From CAKSQF01 sp964569225 (GTDB lineage Bacteria; Bacillota; Clostridia; Oscillospirales; CAG-272), in the NCBI GenBank assembly GCA_964569225.1, contig CAZMTU010000088.1, forward strand, positions 1 through 10,469: 10,469 nucleotides of DNA, given 5' to 3'. The notes beneath the pieces were generated by a model that saw nothing but the letters and a program-made list of their open reading frames with translations, searched no databases and had not been told where the DNA came from. Of the stretch, positions 1 to 6,894 are shown piece by piece. The first letter of the stretch is position 1. Every line of letters begins with the position of its first letter. The position numbers and the translations under genes are program-made.

Positions 1-1836
1 TCGACCGGGTATGCCCTCTCCGATCCAAATAGCGGCGCGGCAAGTTCAGAAAGCGGCTACAAGTATATTATCCCTGTCAATTCCACTGTAGATGAAGCAT
101 ACACCGAAAGCGACCTGCTGAAGATCGCTACTGTAACCGATACAGACGGTTCTATTGCCGCATCCTACCGTCTATACGGTACCGCACTTAACATCGCATC
201 CGCTAACAATACGCCCTACCCTTCCATTGAAGAAGCCGCTGAAGCAGCAGGGGAAGGCGAAACGGTCACGATTCTTTGCACTATCCCTGAAGCAGTTACG
301 CTTCCGGCTGGTTTTACGGTCACTATTGATCTTTGCGGTCAAACCGTTGCCGACCTGACAGTAGACGGTAATGTTATTCTGACCGACTCCGCAAACAGCG
401 GCAGGATCACTTCACTGACAGTAAACGGAAACGCTTCTGTTAAAAACGGAATTTATGACACTATTACAGCGAACGGCTCGCTGACTGTCAGCGGCGGCAT
501 AATAAACGGCTCAATTAACGGTACCGGCAGCATTTTACTTTCAGGCGGCGCATACATTCAAGGACTGGTACTGCCCTTACAGACTGATTACGAAGACGGT
601 TACGGTATGTCTGAACCGACAAATAACGGATATACTTATGTAACCAAGCAAAATGCCATTGTTCTTGAGCTTTGCGACGGCAATAATCTGCTGGAAACCC
701 GCATTTACGAGGATGGCAAACTGATTTCCTCTATCGGAAGCAGTAAAAAAGACGGATATGTCCTCGCAGGCTGGTCTGTCGAAAAGGGCGGCAAGCCAAC
801 CATATCAGATGACGCAGCCGCTTCGCTTGAAAAGTCCGCGACCCTCTATGGCAGCTATATAAAACAGCCGCTCTTCTTCTTCCTCGGCTCGTCGGTCACC
901 TACGGTCAAGCTACAGGCGGCAGATCCTTCATAGAAGAAATGGCTGATCTCTATAATATCGCCTATCAGAAAGAAGCGGTCTCGGGAACCACGCTGGTAG
1001 ACAACGGTTCAGGCTCCTATGTTCAGCGGATGCTGAATAATTTCAGCCCCGACGCATCCCCTGATTTACTGCTTGTACAGCTCTCCACTAACGACGCCAC
1101 CCAAAATAAACCGCTGGGTACTGTTTCCGGATCCACCGATATGGCCGATTTTGACACCTCCACTGTGATCGGCGCTATGGAATACATTATTGCCTACGCT
1201 AAGGAAACATGGGGCTGCCAGGTTGCCTTCTATACGAATCCCAAATACAGCAGCAGCGCTTATGTGAAAATGATCAATGCGCTCTATGAGCTTCAAGAAA
1301 AATGGGATATTCAAATTATTGACTTTTATTACTATAAGAATATGGAACCGCTGAGTGATTCCGCGCTTAGTCGTTATATGGCTGACAGCATTCATCCCAA
1401 TGCGCAGGGATATAAGTGGATGGCAGGCATTTTGGGCGAAGCATTGCTGACGGAAGCGCACAGTGAACACTGCGGCGTATACACCCACAAAGACCCCACC
1501 TGCACAGAAGCAGGCGGCGATGAATTCACCTGTGTAATCTGTAATCAGGTTTTCCTTGAAAACGAGATTGAAGCGGCGGGACATCAATTTTCAAACGGCA
1601 GCTGCATCGTGTGCGGCGAAAAGGACCCCAGCGTACAGCCGCCTGAAACCGACGATCCGACAACCAAACCGGACGACAAACCCGTCACCGAACCGGATAA
1701 TAAACCGACTACCGATCCCGATGACAAACCTGAAAGTCCGGTTACCGGCGATACGCTTATAAGCGTCCTTGCGGTGAGCGCACTGATTGGCGCTTGCCTT
1801 CTGATCCTTCTTTCAAAGAAAAGAAAGATACAATAA
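1..1836 (+). CDS. Wall-anchored SGNH/GDSL-type esterase, 5' end outside window
   Basis: The frame is open from base 1, so the gene begins upstream; 611 residues are visible (numbered from base 1). Residues about 65-190 are rich in short Gly/Asn/Ser beta repeats of the kind found in clostridial adhesins. About 215-286 resembles an InlB B-repeat (Flg_new-like), ending GYVLAGW...ATLYGSY. The SGNH hydrolase domain follows: block I GSSVTYG with the expected nucleophile Ser298, block III STND with Asn364, and block V DSIHP with Asp462 and His465. Residues about 491-540 hold Cys pairs (CVIC, CIVC) like a small metal-binding ribbon. A Pro/Asp/Thr-rich linker follows, then SPVTGD (579-584), one hydrophobic helix and a KKRK tail. 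The (S/P)PxTG form matches what is known for class B sortase in Clostridioides difficile, so surface anchoring is likely. SGNH enzymes are serine esterases; deacetylation of dietary or host glycans is inference. Substrate cannot be read. Confidence 0.9.
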   Translation, partial: STGYALSDPNSGAASSESGYKYIIPVNSTVDEAYTESDLLKIATVTDTDGSIAASYRLYGTALNIASANNTPYPSIEEAAEAAGEGETVTILCTIPEAVTLPAGFTVTIDLCGQTVADLTVDGNVILTDSANSGRITSLTVNGNASVKNGIYDTITANGSLTVSGGIINGSINGTGSILLSGGAYIQGLVLPLQTDYEDGYGMSEPTNNGYTYVTKQNAIVLELCDGNNLLETRIYEDGKLISSIGSSKKDGYVLAGWSVEKGGKPTISDDAAASLEKSATLYGSYIKQPLFFFLGSSVTYGQATGGRSFIEEMADLYNIAYQKEAVSGTTLVDNGSGSYVQRMLNNFSPDASPDLLLVQLSTNDATQNKPLGTVSGSTDMADFDTSTVIGAMEYIIAYAKETWGCQVAFYTNPKYSSSAYVKMINALYELQEKWDIQIIDFYYYKNMEPLSDSALSRYMADSIHPNAQGYKWMAGILGEALLTEAHSEHCGVYTHKDPTCTEAGGDEFTCVICNQVFLENEIEAAGHQFSNGSCIVCGEKDPSVQPPETDDPTTKPDDKPVTEPDNKPTTDPDDKPESPVTGDTLISVLAVSALIGACLLILLSKKRKIQ

Positions 1837-1850
1837 AGTATTGACCGTTT

Positions 1851-1887
1851 AAATGGGACGCGGCATTTAGGTGCCGCGCCCCATTTT
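1851..1887 (+). terminator. Hairpin terminator after the surface esterase
   Basis: Arms 1851-1865 and 1872-1886 pair as 7 bp, one A/C mismatch, then 7 bp (CGCGGCA with TGCCGCG), leaving a 6-nt loop. The 3' arm ends in TTTT followed by GATTTGAT. The T-run is short, so termination is likely but may be incomplete. It starts 14 bases after the stop codon. Confidence 0.7.
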
Positions 1888-2020
1888 GATTTGATATTAC
1901 AGATGTAAAATCATTTTTAAACGTCCCGATAATTCCAACAGTCCAAAAATATTTTTATAATCCATTTTAGGTCAGAGCATCTTGAACACTGTCCGCGGGT
2001 GAAATTTGATTTCTGTCCTT

Positions 2021-2038
2021 TATCCCTTGACAGGGATA
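2021..2038. promoter_or_regulatory. Perfect inverted repeat enclosing the -35 box (candidate operator)
   Basis: TATCCC-TTGACA-GGGATA: two perfect 6-base inverted arms with the -35 hexamer as the spacer. A second overlapping dyad, CTGTC (2013-2017) with GACAG (2029-2033), lies in the same place. Such symmetry over a -35 box is the usual arrangement for a dimeric repressor (for example TetR or MarR type) that blocks RNA polymerase. No regulator gene is adjacent, so the binding protein is unknown. Regulation of the exporter by drug or metabolite is inference. Confidence 0.55.
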
Positions 2039-2055
2039 GTTTTCCATGCTAAAAT
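2027..2055 (+). promoter_or_regulatory. Sigma-A promoter of the ABC exporter operon
   Basis: The -35 box TTGACA (2027-2032) is a perfect match. The spacer is 17 nt and the -10 box TAAAAT (2050-2055) is preceded by TGC, an extended -10. The start point should fall near 2062, giving a leader of about 70 nt before the ATG at 2132. Confidence 0.8.
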
Positions 2056-2082
2056 AAATGCGTTAAATAAATTTACTGAACT

Positions 2083-2103
2083 GGTGTGAAAGCACCGTTT
2101 TTT
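2083..2103 (+). terminator. Leader hairpin plus T-run, possible attenuator
   Basis: GGTGT-GAAA-GCACC forms a 5-bp stem closed by a GNRA tetraloop (2083-2096), followed after one G by six Ts (2098-2103). It lies between the promoter and the exporter start codon. The stem is short for an efficient terminator, so it may only pause polymerase. No competing antiterminator helix was found. Confidence 0.35.
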
Positions 2104-2131
2104 CATTATTTTAGCAAAAAGGAAATGAACT

Positions 2132-3856
2132 ATGAAAAAAATGCTCTCCTACCTAAAAAACTATAAGCTGGAATCAGTGTTGGGTCCGCTTTTTAAGCTG
2201 CTGGAAGCCTCCTTTGAACTGCTGGTTCCGCTGGTGGTAGCCGCTATCATTGATGTTGGAATTGCAAACGGCAACCGCTCTTATGTCATCCGCATGACGC
2301 TGGTGCTGATCGGTCTGGGATTGGTGGGACTCGCCTGCTCTGCCACCGCTCAGTTTTTCGCAGCCAAAGCTTCTGTAGGAATGGCAACCGGTCTGCGGCG
2401 CAATCTGTTTGCACAAATTCAAACCTTCACCTACTCCGATCTGGACGAAATCGGCACCTCTACCCTGATCACCCGCATGACCAGCGATATCAATCAGGTG
2501 CAGTCAGGCATCAATCTGCTGCTCCGCCTTTTCCTGCGTTCGCCTTTTATTGTATTTGGCGCCATGATCATGGCCTTCACCATTAATGTAAAGGCGGCAA
2601 TGCGATTTGTTGTCACCATCCCGGTTCTGTCTATTGTGGTATTCGGCATTATGCTCATTTCTATTCCTATGTACCGAAAGGTTCAGGAAAAGCTGGATCA
2701 GGTTCTTCGAATCACCCGTGAGAATCTTACCGGCGTCCGTGTAATCCGTGCCTTCTGCAAGGAAGCAAGCGAAACCGATGAATTTGACAGCCGAAACAAT
2801 CAACTTAATAAAATGCAAAAAACTGTGGGATTGATTTCGGCGCTGATGAATCCGCTGACCTATGTGCTGATTAATTTAGCGATTCTTTGGCTGATCAACA
2901 CCGGCGCAAATCTCACTAATGACGGTATTTTAACTCAAGGACAGGTGATTGCCCTCTATAACTATATGTCTCAGATTCTTATTGAACTGATTAAGCTTGC
3001 GAATCTGATTATCACTGTTACCAAAGCGGCTGCCTGTGCAGGGCGGATCAGCAAAATACTGGAGTTTCAGTCTTCCGTTAATTATCTTCCCTACGCAAAA
3101 GACAATAGCGGCTGCCGAATTGAATTCAAAAACGTATCCGCTTCATACCGCGGAGCAAGCGATCATGCCATTGAATCGATCAGCTTTCAAGCGTCCCCCG
3201 GTGAAGTGATTGGCATCATCGGCGGTACTGGCGCAGGTAAAAGCACGCTGATCAACTTGATTCCCCGTTTCTACGACTGCTCCGACGGTGAAGTACTGGT
3301 AGACGGCGTAAATGTGCAAGCTTGGAAAGAAGCGGCACTGCGGTCAAAAATCGGAATCGTCCCTCAGCGGGCACAGCTTTTCAAGGGTACTATCCGTGAA
3401 AACCTTCTGTGGGGCAATCCGGAGGCCGATGAGGATAGCCTGTGGGAAGCGCTCAGGATTGCTCAAGCGGTAGATATAGTGAGATCCAAGCAAGGCGGAC
3501 TGGACGCGCCTGTAGAACAAAGCGGTAGAAATCTCTCAGGAGGGCAACGCCAACGGCTGACCATTGCCCGAGCGCTGGTCCGTAAGCCGGAAATCTTAAT
3601 TTTGGACGATTCCGCCTCCGCGTTAGACTATGCGACCGATGCTGCTCTGCGCAAAGCGCTTCGGGAAATGCCTGACGCGCCTACTGTTTTAATTGTATCT
3701 CAGCGCACATCCTCTCTGATGCACGCGGATAGAATCATTGTATTGGATGACGGCAAGGAAGTCGGCACCGGCAGTCACAATGAGCTTCTCCAAAACTGTC
3801 CCGTATATCAGGAGATTTATTACTCCCAGTACCCGAAGGAGGAAGCAACCGCATGA
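2132..3856 (+). CDS. Heterodimeric ABC exporter, subunit with degenerate ATPase site
   Basis: A 574-residue half-transporter: six membrane helices in residues about 20-300, then a nucleotide-binding domain. Walker A is GGTGAGKST (364-372, Lys370), the signature is a canonical LSGGQ (468-472), and Walker B ends in Asp492-Asp493 where active enzymes have Asp-Glu. The switch histidine is replaced by Gln524 (SQR instead of AHR). The same Glu-to-Asp and His-to-Gln changes are known in the TM287 half of TM287/288, and LmrC/BmrC-type halves carry the Asp, so this is the catalytically weak partner. An SD, AAGGA, precedes the ATG. The gene overlaps the next by ATGA. The pair should sit in the cytoplasmic membrane and export lipids, drugs or peptides; the substrate cannot be deduced. 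Confidence 0.93.
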   Translation: MKKMLSYLKNYKLESVLGPLFKLLEASFELLVPLVVAAIIDVGIANGNRSYVIRMTLVLIGLGLVGLACSATAQFFAAKASVGMATGLRRNLFAQIQTFTYSDLDEIGTSTLITRMTSDINQVQSGINLLLRLFLRSPFIVFGAMIMAFTINVKAAMRFVVTIPVLSIVVFGIMLISIPMYRKVQEKLDQVLRITRENLTGVRVIRAFCKEASETDEFDSRNNQLNKMQKTVGLISALMNPLTYVLINLAILWLINTGANLTNDGILTQGQVIALYNYMSQILIELIKLANLIITVTKAAACAGRISKILEFQSSVNYLPYAKDNSGCRIEFKNVSASYRGASDHAIESISFQASPGEVIGIIGGTGAGKSTLINLIPRFYDCSDGEVLVDGVNVQAWKEAALRSKIGIVPQRAQLFKGTIRENLLWGNPEADEDSLWEALRIAQAVDIVRSKQGGLDAPVEQSGRNLSGGQRQRLTIARALVRKPEILILDDSASALDYATDAALRKALREMPDAPTVLIVSQRTSSLMHADRIIVLDDGKEVGTGSHNELLQNCPVYQEIYYSQYPKEEATA

Positions 3857-5655
3857 AAACCACCCCTGAGAAAACGACTAAATCCTCAAAAAAAGCAAAG
3901 AAAATAGACTTTAATACGTTGAAAAAGGTAATGCGTTATATCAACCGGTATCTGCCCTTCCTGCTTTTGACCATCCTGCTGGCAACGCTGACCGTCATGC
4001 TTACCCTCTACCTGCCGATCCTCATTGGTGATGCCATCGATGGCATTGTCGGCAAAGGCGCGGTTGATTTTACAATCGTCCTTACCATGCTCAGCAGAGC
4101 GTTGATGGTGATATGGCTGACTGCCGCAGCGCAATGGCTTATGAACATCTGCAACAACCGGATTACCTATCATGTTGTACGGGATATCCGCCAGGACGCG
4201 TTCCGCAAGATTCAAAAGCTACCGCTGGCGTACTTAGACGGTCATTCGGCGGGCGATATTGTTTCCAGAGTCATTGCCGATGTGGATCAGTTTGCGGACG
4301 GTCTGCTTATGGGCTTCACTCAGCTTTTCACCGGTGTGCTTACGATTTTAGGCACTCTGTTTTTCATGCTAAGCATTTCATGGCAGATTACGCTGGTGGT
4401 AGTGCTGGTTACCCCTCTTTCTTTGATCGCGGCAGGCTTTATTGCGTCACACACACATTCTATGTTTCTGCTCCAATCACGCACCAGAGGCGAACAAACA
4501 GCATTTATTGAAGAAATGTTAGAGGGGCAGAAGGTAGTTCGCGCTTTTGGTCATGAAAAAGCCTCAATGGAGCAATTTGACGAAATCAACAGTCGGCTGG
4601 CAGACTGCTCCCTGCGCGCCATCTTTTACTCTTCTCTCAGCAATCCGGCTACCCGTTTTGTGAACAACGTAGTCTATGCGGCAGTGGCGCTCGTCGGAGC
4701 GCTGACCGCCATCGCCACAGCAGGCAGCGAAGCTGCTTTTACGGTAGGCTCGCTTACCTGCCTGCTTTCGTATGCTAACCAATACACCAAACCCTTTAAC
4801 GAGATTTCCGGTGTAGTAACCGAACTGCAAAACGCGCTGGCATGTGCTTCCCGAATCTTCGAACTTATAGATACCCCCTCTGAGCAGCCGGATGCGGCTG
4901 ACGCAAAAGTGCTTCCCCGAACAGACGGCGCCTATCTGCTGGAGAATGTTTCGTTCTCCTATTCACCTGAACGTCCTTTGATCGAGGAACTTGATTTGAC
5001 GGTTCAGCCTGGACAGCGAGTTGCCATTGTCGGTCCTACCGGCTGCGGTAAAACGACCATGATCAATCTGCTGATGCGCTTTTATGATATTAAAAGCGGT
5101 GCTATTCTGTTGGACGGAACAGACATCCGTCACTGCACCCGTCACAGTTTGCGTAAAAACTACGGCATGGTATTACAGGAAACATGGCTGAAACCCGGAA
5201 CTGTTCGTGAAAACATTCTTATGGGCCGTCCTGATGCCGACGAAGAGGAAATGATTGCCGCAGCCAAGGCTGCTCACGCGCACAGTTTTATCAAGCGGCT
5301 TCCTAACGGCTATGACACCGTGATTGGTGAAGATGGAGGACAACTTTCACAGGGGCAAAAACAGCTTCTATGTATCTCTCGAATTATGCTGGCTAAACCG
5401 CCGATTCTAATTTTGGATGAAGCAACTTCTTCTATTGATACCCGTACTGAACTGAAAATTCAAAATGCCTTTGCTAAACTAATGCAAGGACGCACTTCCT
5501 TCATCGTTGCGCACCGGCTGTCCACCATTCGGGAAGCCGATATTATTCTGGTAATGAATAACGGACATATCATTGAGCAAGGCAGTCACAACGAACTGCT
5601 TGCCGCAGGCGGCTTCTATGCCAAACTATGGAACAGTCAATTTGATATCGCCTGA
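3853..5655 (+). CDS. Heterodimeric ABC exporter, subunit with consensus Walker B
   Basis: A 600-residue half-transporter. The first 35 residues are Lys/Thr-rich and cytoplasmic, followed by six membrane helices to about residue 325 and a nucleotide-binding domain. Walker A is GPTGCGKTT (394-402, Lys400), Walker B ILILDE carries catalytic Glu523, and the switch histidine His554 is present (AHRLST). The signature is changed to LSQGQ (498-502). Paired with the upstream subunit, the two defects fall in the same composite site: one ATP site is degenerate and the other fully consensus, as in LmrCD, BmrCD and TM287/288. The start is supported by AAGGAGG (3836-3842) ten bases upstream and by the 4-base ATGA overlap, which implies translational coupling and equal amounts. 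No clear terminator follows, so the operon may read into the repeat region. Confidence 0.93.
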   Translation: MKTTPEKTTKSSKKAKKIDFNTLKKVMRYINRYLPFLLLTILLATLTVMLTLYLPILIGDAIDGIVGKGAVDFTIVLTMLSRALMVIWLTAAAQWLMNICNNRITYHVVRDIRQDAFRKIQKLPLAYLDGHSAGDIVSRVIADVDQFADGLLMGFTQLFTGVLTILGTLFFMLSISWQITLVVVLVTPLSLIAAGFIASHTHSMFLLQSRTRGEQTAFIEEMLEGQKVVRAFGHEKASMEQFDEINSRLADCSLRAIFYSSLSNPATRFVNNVVYAAVALVGALTAIATAGSEAAFTVGSLTCLLSYANQYTKPFNEISGVVTELQNALACASRIFELIDTPSEQPDAADAKVLPRTDGAYLLENVSFSYSPERPLIEELDLTVQPGQRVAIVGPTGCGKTTMINLLMRFYDIKSGAILLDGTDIRHCTRHSLRKNYGMVLQETWLKPGTVRENILMGRPDADEEEMIAAAKAAHAHSFIKRLPNGYDTVIGEDGGQLSQGQKQLLCISRIMLAKPPILILDEATSSIDTRTELKIQNAFAKLMQGRTSFIVAHRLSTIREADIILVMNNGHIIEQGSHNELLAAGGFYAKLWNSQFDIA

Positions 5656-5694
5656 GCTTTTTAGTAAATGTAACTAAGAATATCTAAAAAACAC

Positions 5695-5723
5695 TTGAAT
5701 TTATTTCAAATCTATGATAAAAT
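5695..5723 (+). promoter_or_regulatory. Sigma-A promoter ahead of the tandem repeat
   Basis: TTGAAT (5695-5700), a 17-nt spacer, then TAAAAT (5718-5723) preceded by TGA (extended -10). Transcription should start about 5730, within the first bases of repeat unit 1. Both repeat copies would therefore be transcribed as a leader of roughly 275 nt before the downstream membrane-protein gene. Confidence 0.7.
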
Positions 5724-5725
5724 AG

Positions 5726-5834
5726 CCGTATAAAGTTATTGCGCACACAGTCAACGGCTACTTCAAAAATTTCGCTTAGCGGCTTTCGCGCTCTTCCTCT
5801 TTCAAGTTTTCCGGACGCGAAATTTTCCATCATT
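5726..5834. repeat. 109-bp tandem repeat, unit 1
   Basis: Begins CCGTATAAAGTTATTGCGCA and ends CCATCATT. It is repeated at 5852-5960 with a period of 126 bp and a 17-bp spacer (5835-5851). The copies differ at 6 of 109 positions, all transitions. Each contains an inverted repeat, AAAATTTCGC near the middle and GCGAAATTTT near the end (about 40-nt loop), with an inner AGCG/CGCT pairing. Because 126 is divisible by 3, long frames stay open on both strands. Most of the differences change the hypothetical peptides (4 of 6 on the minus strand, 5 of 6 on the plus strand), which argues for a DNA or RNA element and not a protein. No terminal inverted repeats or target duplications were seen. Confidence 0.9.
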
Positions 5835-5851
5835 GGACGGATCGCTATTGT

Positions 5852-5960
5852 CCGTATAAAGTTATTGCGCACACAGTCAACGGTTATTCCGAAAATTTCG
5901 CTTGGCGGCTTTCGCGCTCTTCCCCTTTCAAGTTTTCCGGACGCGAAATTTTCCATCATT
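5852..5960. repeat. 109-bp tandem repeat, unit 2
   Basis: The second copy of the element at 5726-5834. Here the internal inverted repeat is 11 bp and perfect (GAAAATTTCGC at 5891-5901 with GCGAAATTTTC at 5943-5953), one pair longer than in unit 1. The remaining bases to 6006 are T-rich and carry no clear signal beyond the weak ribosome site of the next gene. Confidence 0.9.
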
Positions 5961-6006
5961 TTGCCATTGTATTTTAAAGCAGCACCGCTGTATTTTACGA
6001 AAGTAG

Positions 6007-6555
6007 GTGCCTTATGACGCCAAATCAAATCAGAACTCCCATGACCACGAACATTCTCAGGATTCAAATATTGAAACAAAATCTCATCAACAGAATCGTC
6101 GTAATAAACGAAGTGCAGCCATGAAGGATCTCCCTATCACCGCATTCGTGGCACTAATTTATATTATTATTGCCGCCATTTTTGATCTGTGGCATCCACT
6201 ATGGCTGATTTTTCTCGTCATTCCTATCATTCATTCCATTTTTCAGGCAGTTACCTTTAAAAAAGCTTCTAAATTTAATTATCCCTTTCTGACGCTGCTT
6301 GTTTTTCTTTGTCTCGGATTCTTCGGCGGCTTGTGGCATCCCGGCTGGTTGGTCTTTCTCACGATTCCCCTCTACTATTCACTGATCGCTGCAATTCGAC
6401 ATAAAAACGCCAATCATTTTGCCTATCCGATTCTCGCCGTCATCGCTTTTCTGATCCTCGGCCTCTACTTTGATTTGTGGCATCCGGGTTGGGCTGTTTT
6501 TCTTACTATTCCGATTTATTATGCGCTGACCGACTGGTTGAAACGGCTTTTCTGA
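6007..6555 (+). CDS. Six-helix membrane protein of three WHPGW repeats
   Basis: 182 residues from GTG. The first 38 or so are polar and His/Gln/Asn-rich (HDHEHS) and end in basic RRNKR. The rest is an internal triplication of about 45 residues, each a hydrophobic helix, then DLWHP(L/G)W, then a second helix ending IPIYY or similar: the three WHP motifs lie near residues 63, 114 and 160. Short basic stretches join the units, predicting six helices with the tryptophan motifs at one membrane face. Similar WHPGW segments occur as small membrane modules in Firmicutes, sometimes fused to regulators; function is not established. The GTG has only a weak ribosome site. ATG 6121 (residue 39), which begins just before the first helix, is an alternative start but lacks a Shine-Dalgarno too. 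The gene is probably driven by the promoter at 5695-5723 through the repeat leader. Confidence 0.8.
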   Translation: MPYDAKSNQNSHDHEHSQDSNIETKSHQQNRRNKRSAAMKDLPITAFVALIYIIIAAIFDLWHPLWLIFLVIPIIHSIFQAVTFKKASKFNYPFLTLLVFLCLGFFGGLWHPGWLVFLTIPLYYSLIAAIRHKNANHFAYPILAVIAFLILGLYFDLWHPGWAVFLTIPIYYALTDWLKRLF

Positions 6556-6565
6556 TGCATAAAAA
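6538..6565 (+). promoter_or_regulatory. Weak candidate promoter for the small gene at 6635
   Basis: TTGAAA (6538-6543), a 16-nt spacer and TAAAAA (6560-6565), overlapping the end of the membrane-protein gene. Initiation would fall near 6572, inside the left arm of the following terminator, so such transcripts would lack the full hairpin. The -10 box matches only 4 of 6 consensus bases. Confidence 0.25.
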
Positions 6566-6567
6566 AA

Positions 6568-6603
6568 TCCCTGCGGAACATACTGTTCTCGCAGGGACTT
6601 TTT
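6568..6603 (+). terminator. Strong intrinsic terminator
   Basis: TCCCTGCG-GAACA (6568-6580) pairs with TGTTC-(T bulge)-CGCAGGGA (6584-6597) around a 3-nt loop, followed by CTTTTT. Seven As (6561-6567) precede it, so it could also act on the minus strand. It begins 12 bases after the membrane-protein stop codon and ends 31 bases before the next start codon. Confidence 0.85.
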
Positions 6604-6634
6604 GCTCCCTTACTTTAATCAAAGGATTGATTTT

Positions 6635-6823
6635 ATGCAGGATTCTACCCCCGAAATGCCAATCGGATTTGCGCTGACGCTGGCATTGCATCCCTCTGCC
6701 ATGCAGCGGTATGCATCTATGGACGAAAAAATGCAGCAGCAGTATTTAGGGCGTGCCGCCAATGCGTCCACCCGCGCTGAAATGATTTCGCTGATCAAAG
6801 AGTTAGAGGATTCCGCAGAATAA
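6635..6823 (+). CDS. Conserved-looking 62-residue small protein
   Basis: The start ATG 6635 is chosen because AAAGGA (6621-6626) lies 8 bases upstream; an in-frame TTG at 6602 would overlap the terminator and has no ribosome site. The protein is acidic and helical with no signal peptide or membrane helix, so it is probably cytoplasmic. It reads PIGFALTLALHPSAMQRYASM, then a Gln-rich stretch, then AANASTRAEMISLIKELEDS. This resembles a small family of uncharacterised clostridial proteins with the pattern G-F-x-(M/L)-A-L-x-x-x-x-x-A-M followed by a short second helix; that resemblance is from memory. No catalytic motif is visible and the role is unknown. It lies only 79 bases after the preceding gene, but a strong terminator lies between them, so expression needs read-through or its own promoter. 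Confidence 0.75.
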   Translation: MQDSTPEMPIGFALTLALHPSAMQRYASMDEKMQQQYLGRAANASTRAEMISLIKELEDSAE

Positions 6824-6825
6824 AC

Positions 6826-6847
6826 GCTTTTGCCGGATGGCAAAAGC
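6826..6847 (+). terminator. Hairpin just after the small gene
   Basis: GCTTTTGCC (6826-6834) and GGCAAAAGC (6839-6847) form a perfect 9-bp stem with a GGAT loop, beginning 2 bases after the stop codon. There is no T-run, so it is more likely an mRNA 3'-end stabiliser or part of a two-hairpin ending than a full terminator. Confidence 0.5.
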
Positions 6848-6849
6848 TT

Positions 6850-6894
6850 ACCGGACAAAGCATTTTAAACAGACCTTACACTGCTTTGTCCGGT
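6850..6894. repeat. Perfect 13-bp inverted repeat
   Basis: ACCGGACAAAGCA (6850-6862) and TGCTTTGTCCGGT (6882-6894) are exact inverted copies around a 19-nt loop. The 3' side continues CCTTCTGCTC without a T-run. Together with the preceding hairpin it probably marks the end of the small-gene transcript. The rest to 6979 is A/T-rich with no gene. Confidence 0.6.

Noticed and set aside
1066..1587. 173-residue minus-strand ORF
   Set aside because: It is antisense to the SGNH domain, whose catalytic motifs are clear on the plus strand.
1933..1961. Promoter TTCCAA-17-TATAAT upstream of the exporter
   Set aside because: The -35 matches only half the consensus, and a far better promoter lies at 2027-2055.
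5726..5960. CRISPR array or insertion sequence
   Set aside because: There are only two units of 109 bp with a single 17-bp spacer, no terminal inverted repeats, no target duplication and no transposase.
5684..6079. 131-residue minus-strand protein
   Set aside because: It is made of the tandem repeat, most differences between copies are non-synonymous, and there is no ribosome site upstream.
6014..6124. 36-codon ORF with an AGTAGG ribosome site that overlaps ATG 6121 by ATGA, as a possible leader peptide
   Set aside because: It uses rare AGA, AGG and ATA codons, and the overlapping GTG frame reads straight into the membrane protein. Kept only as an alternative to the GTG start.
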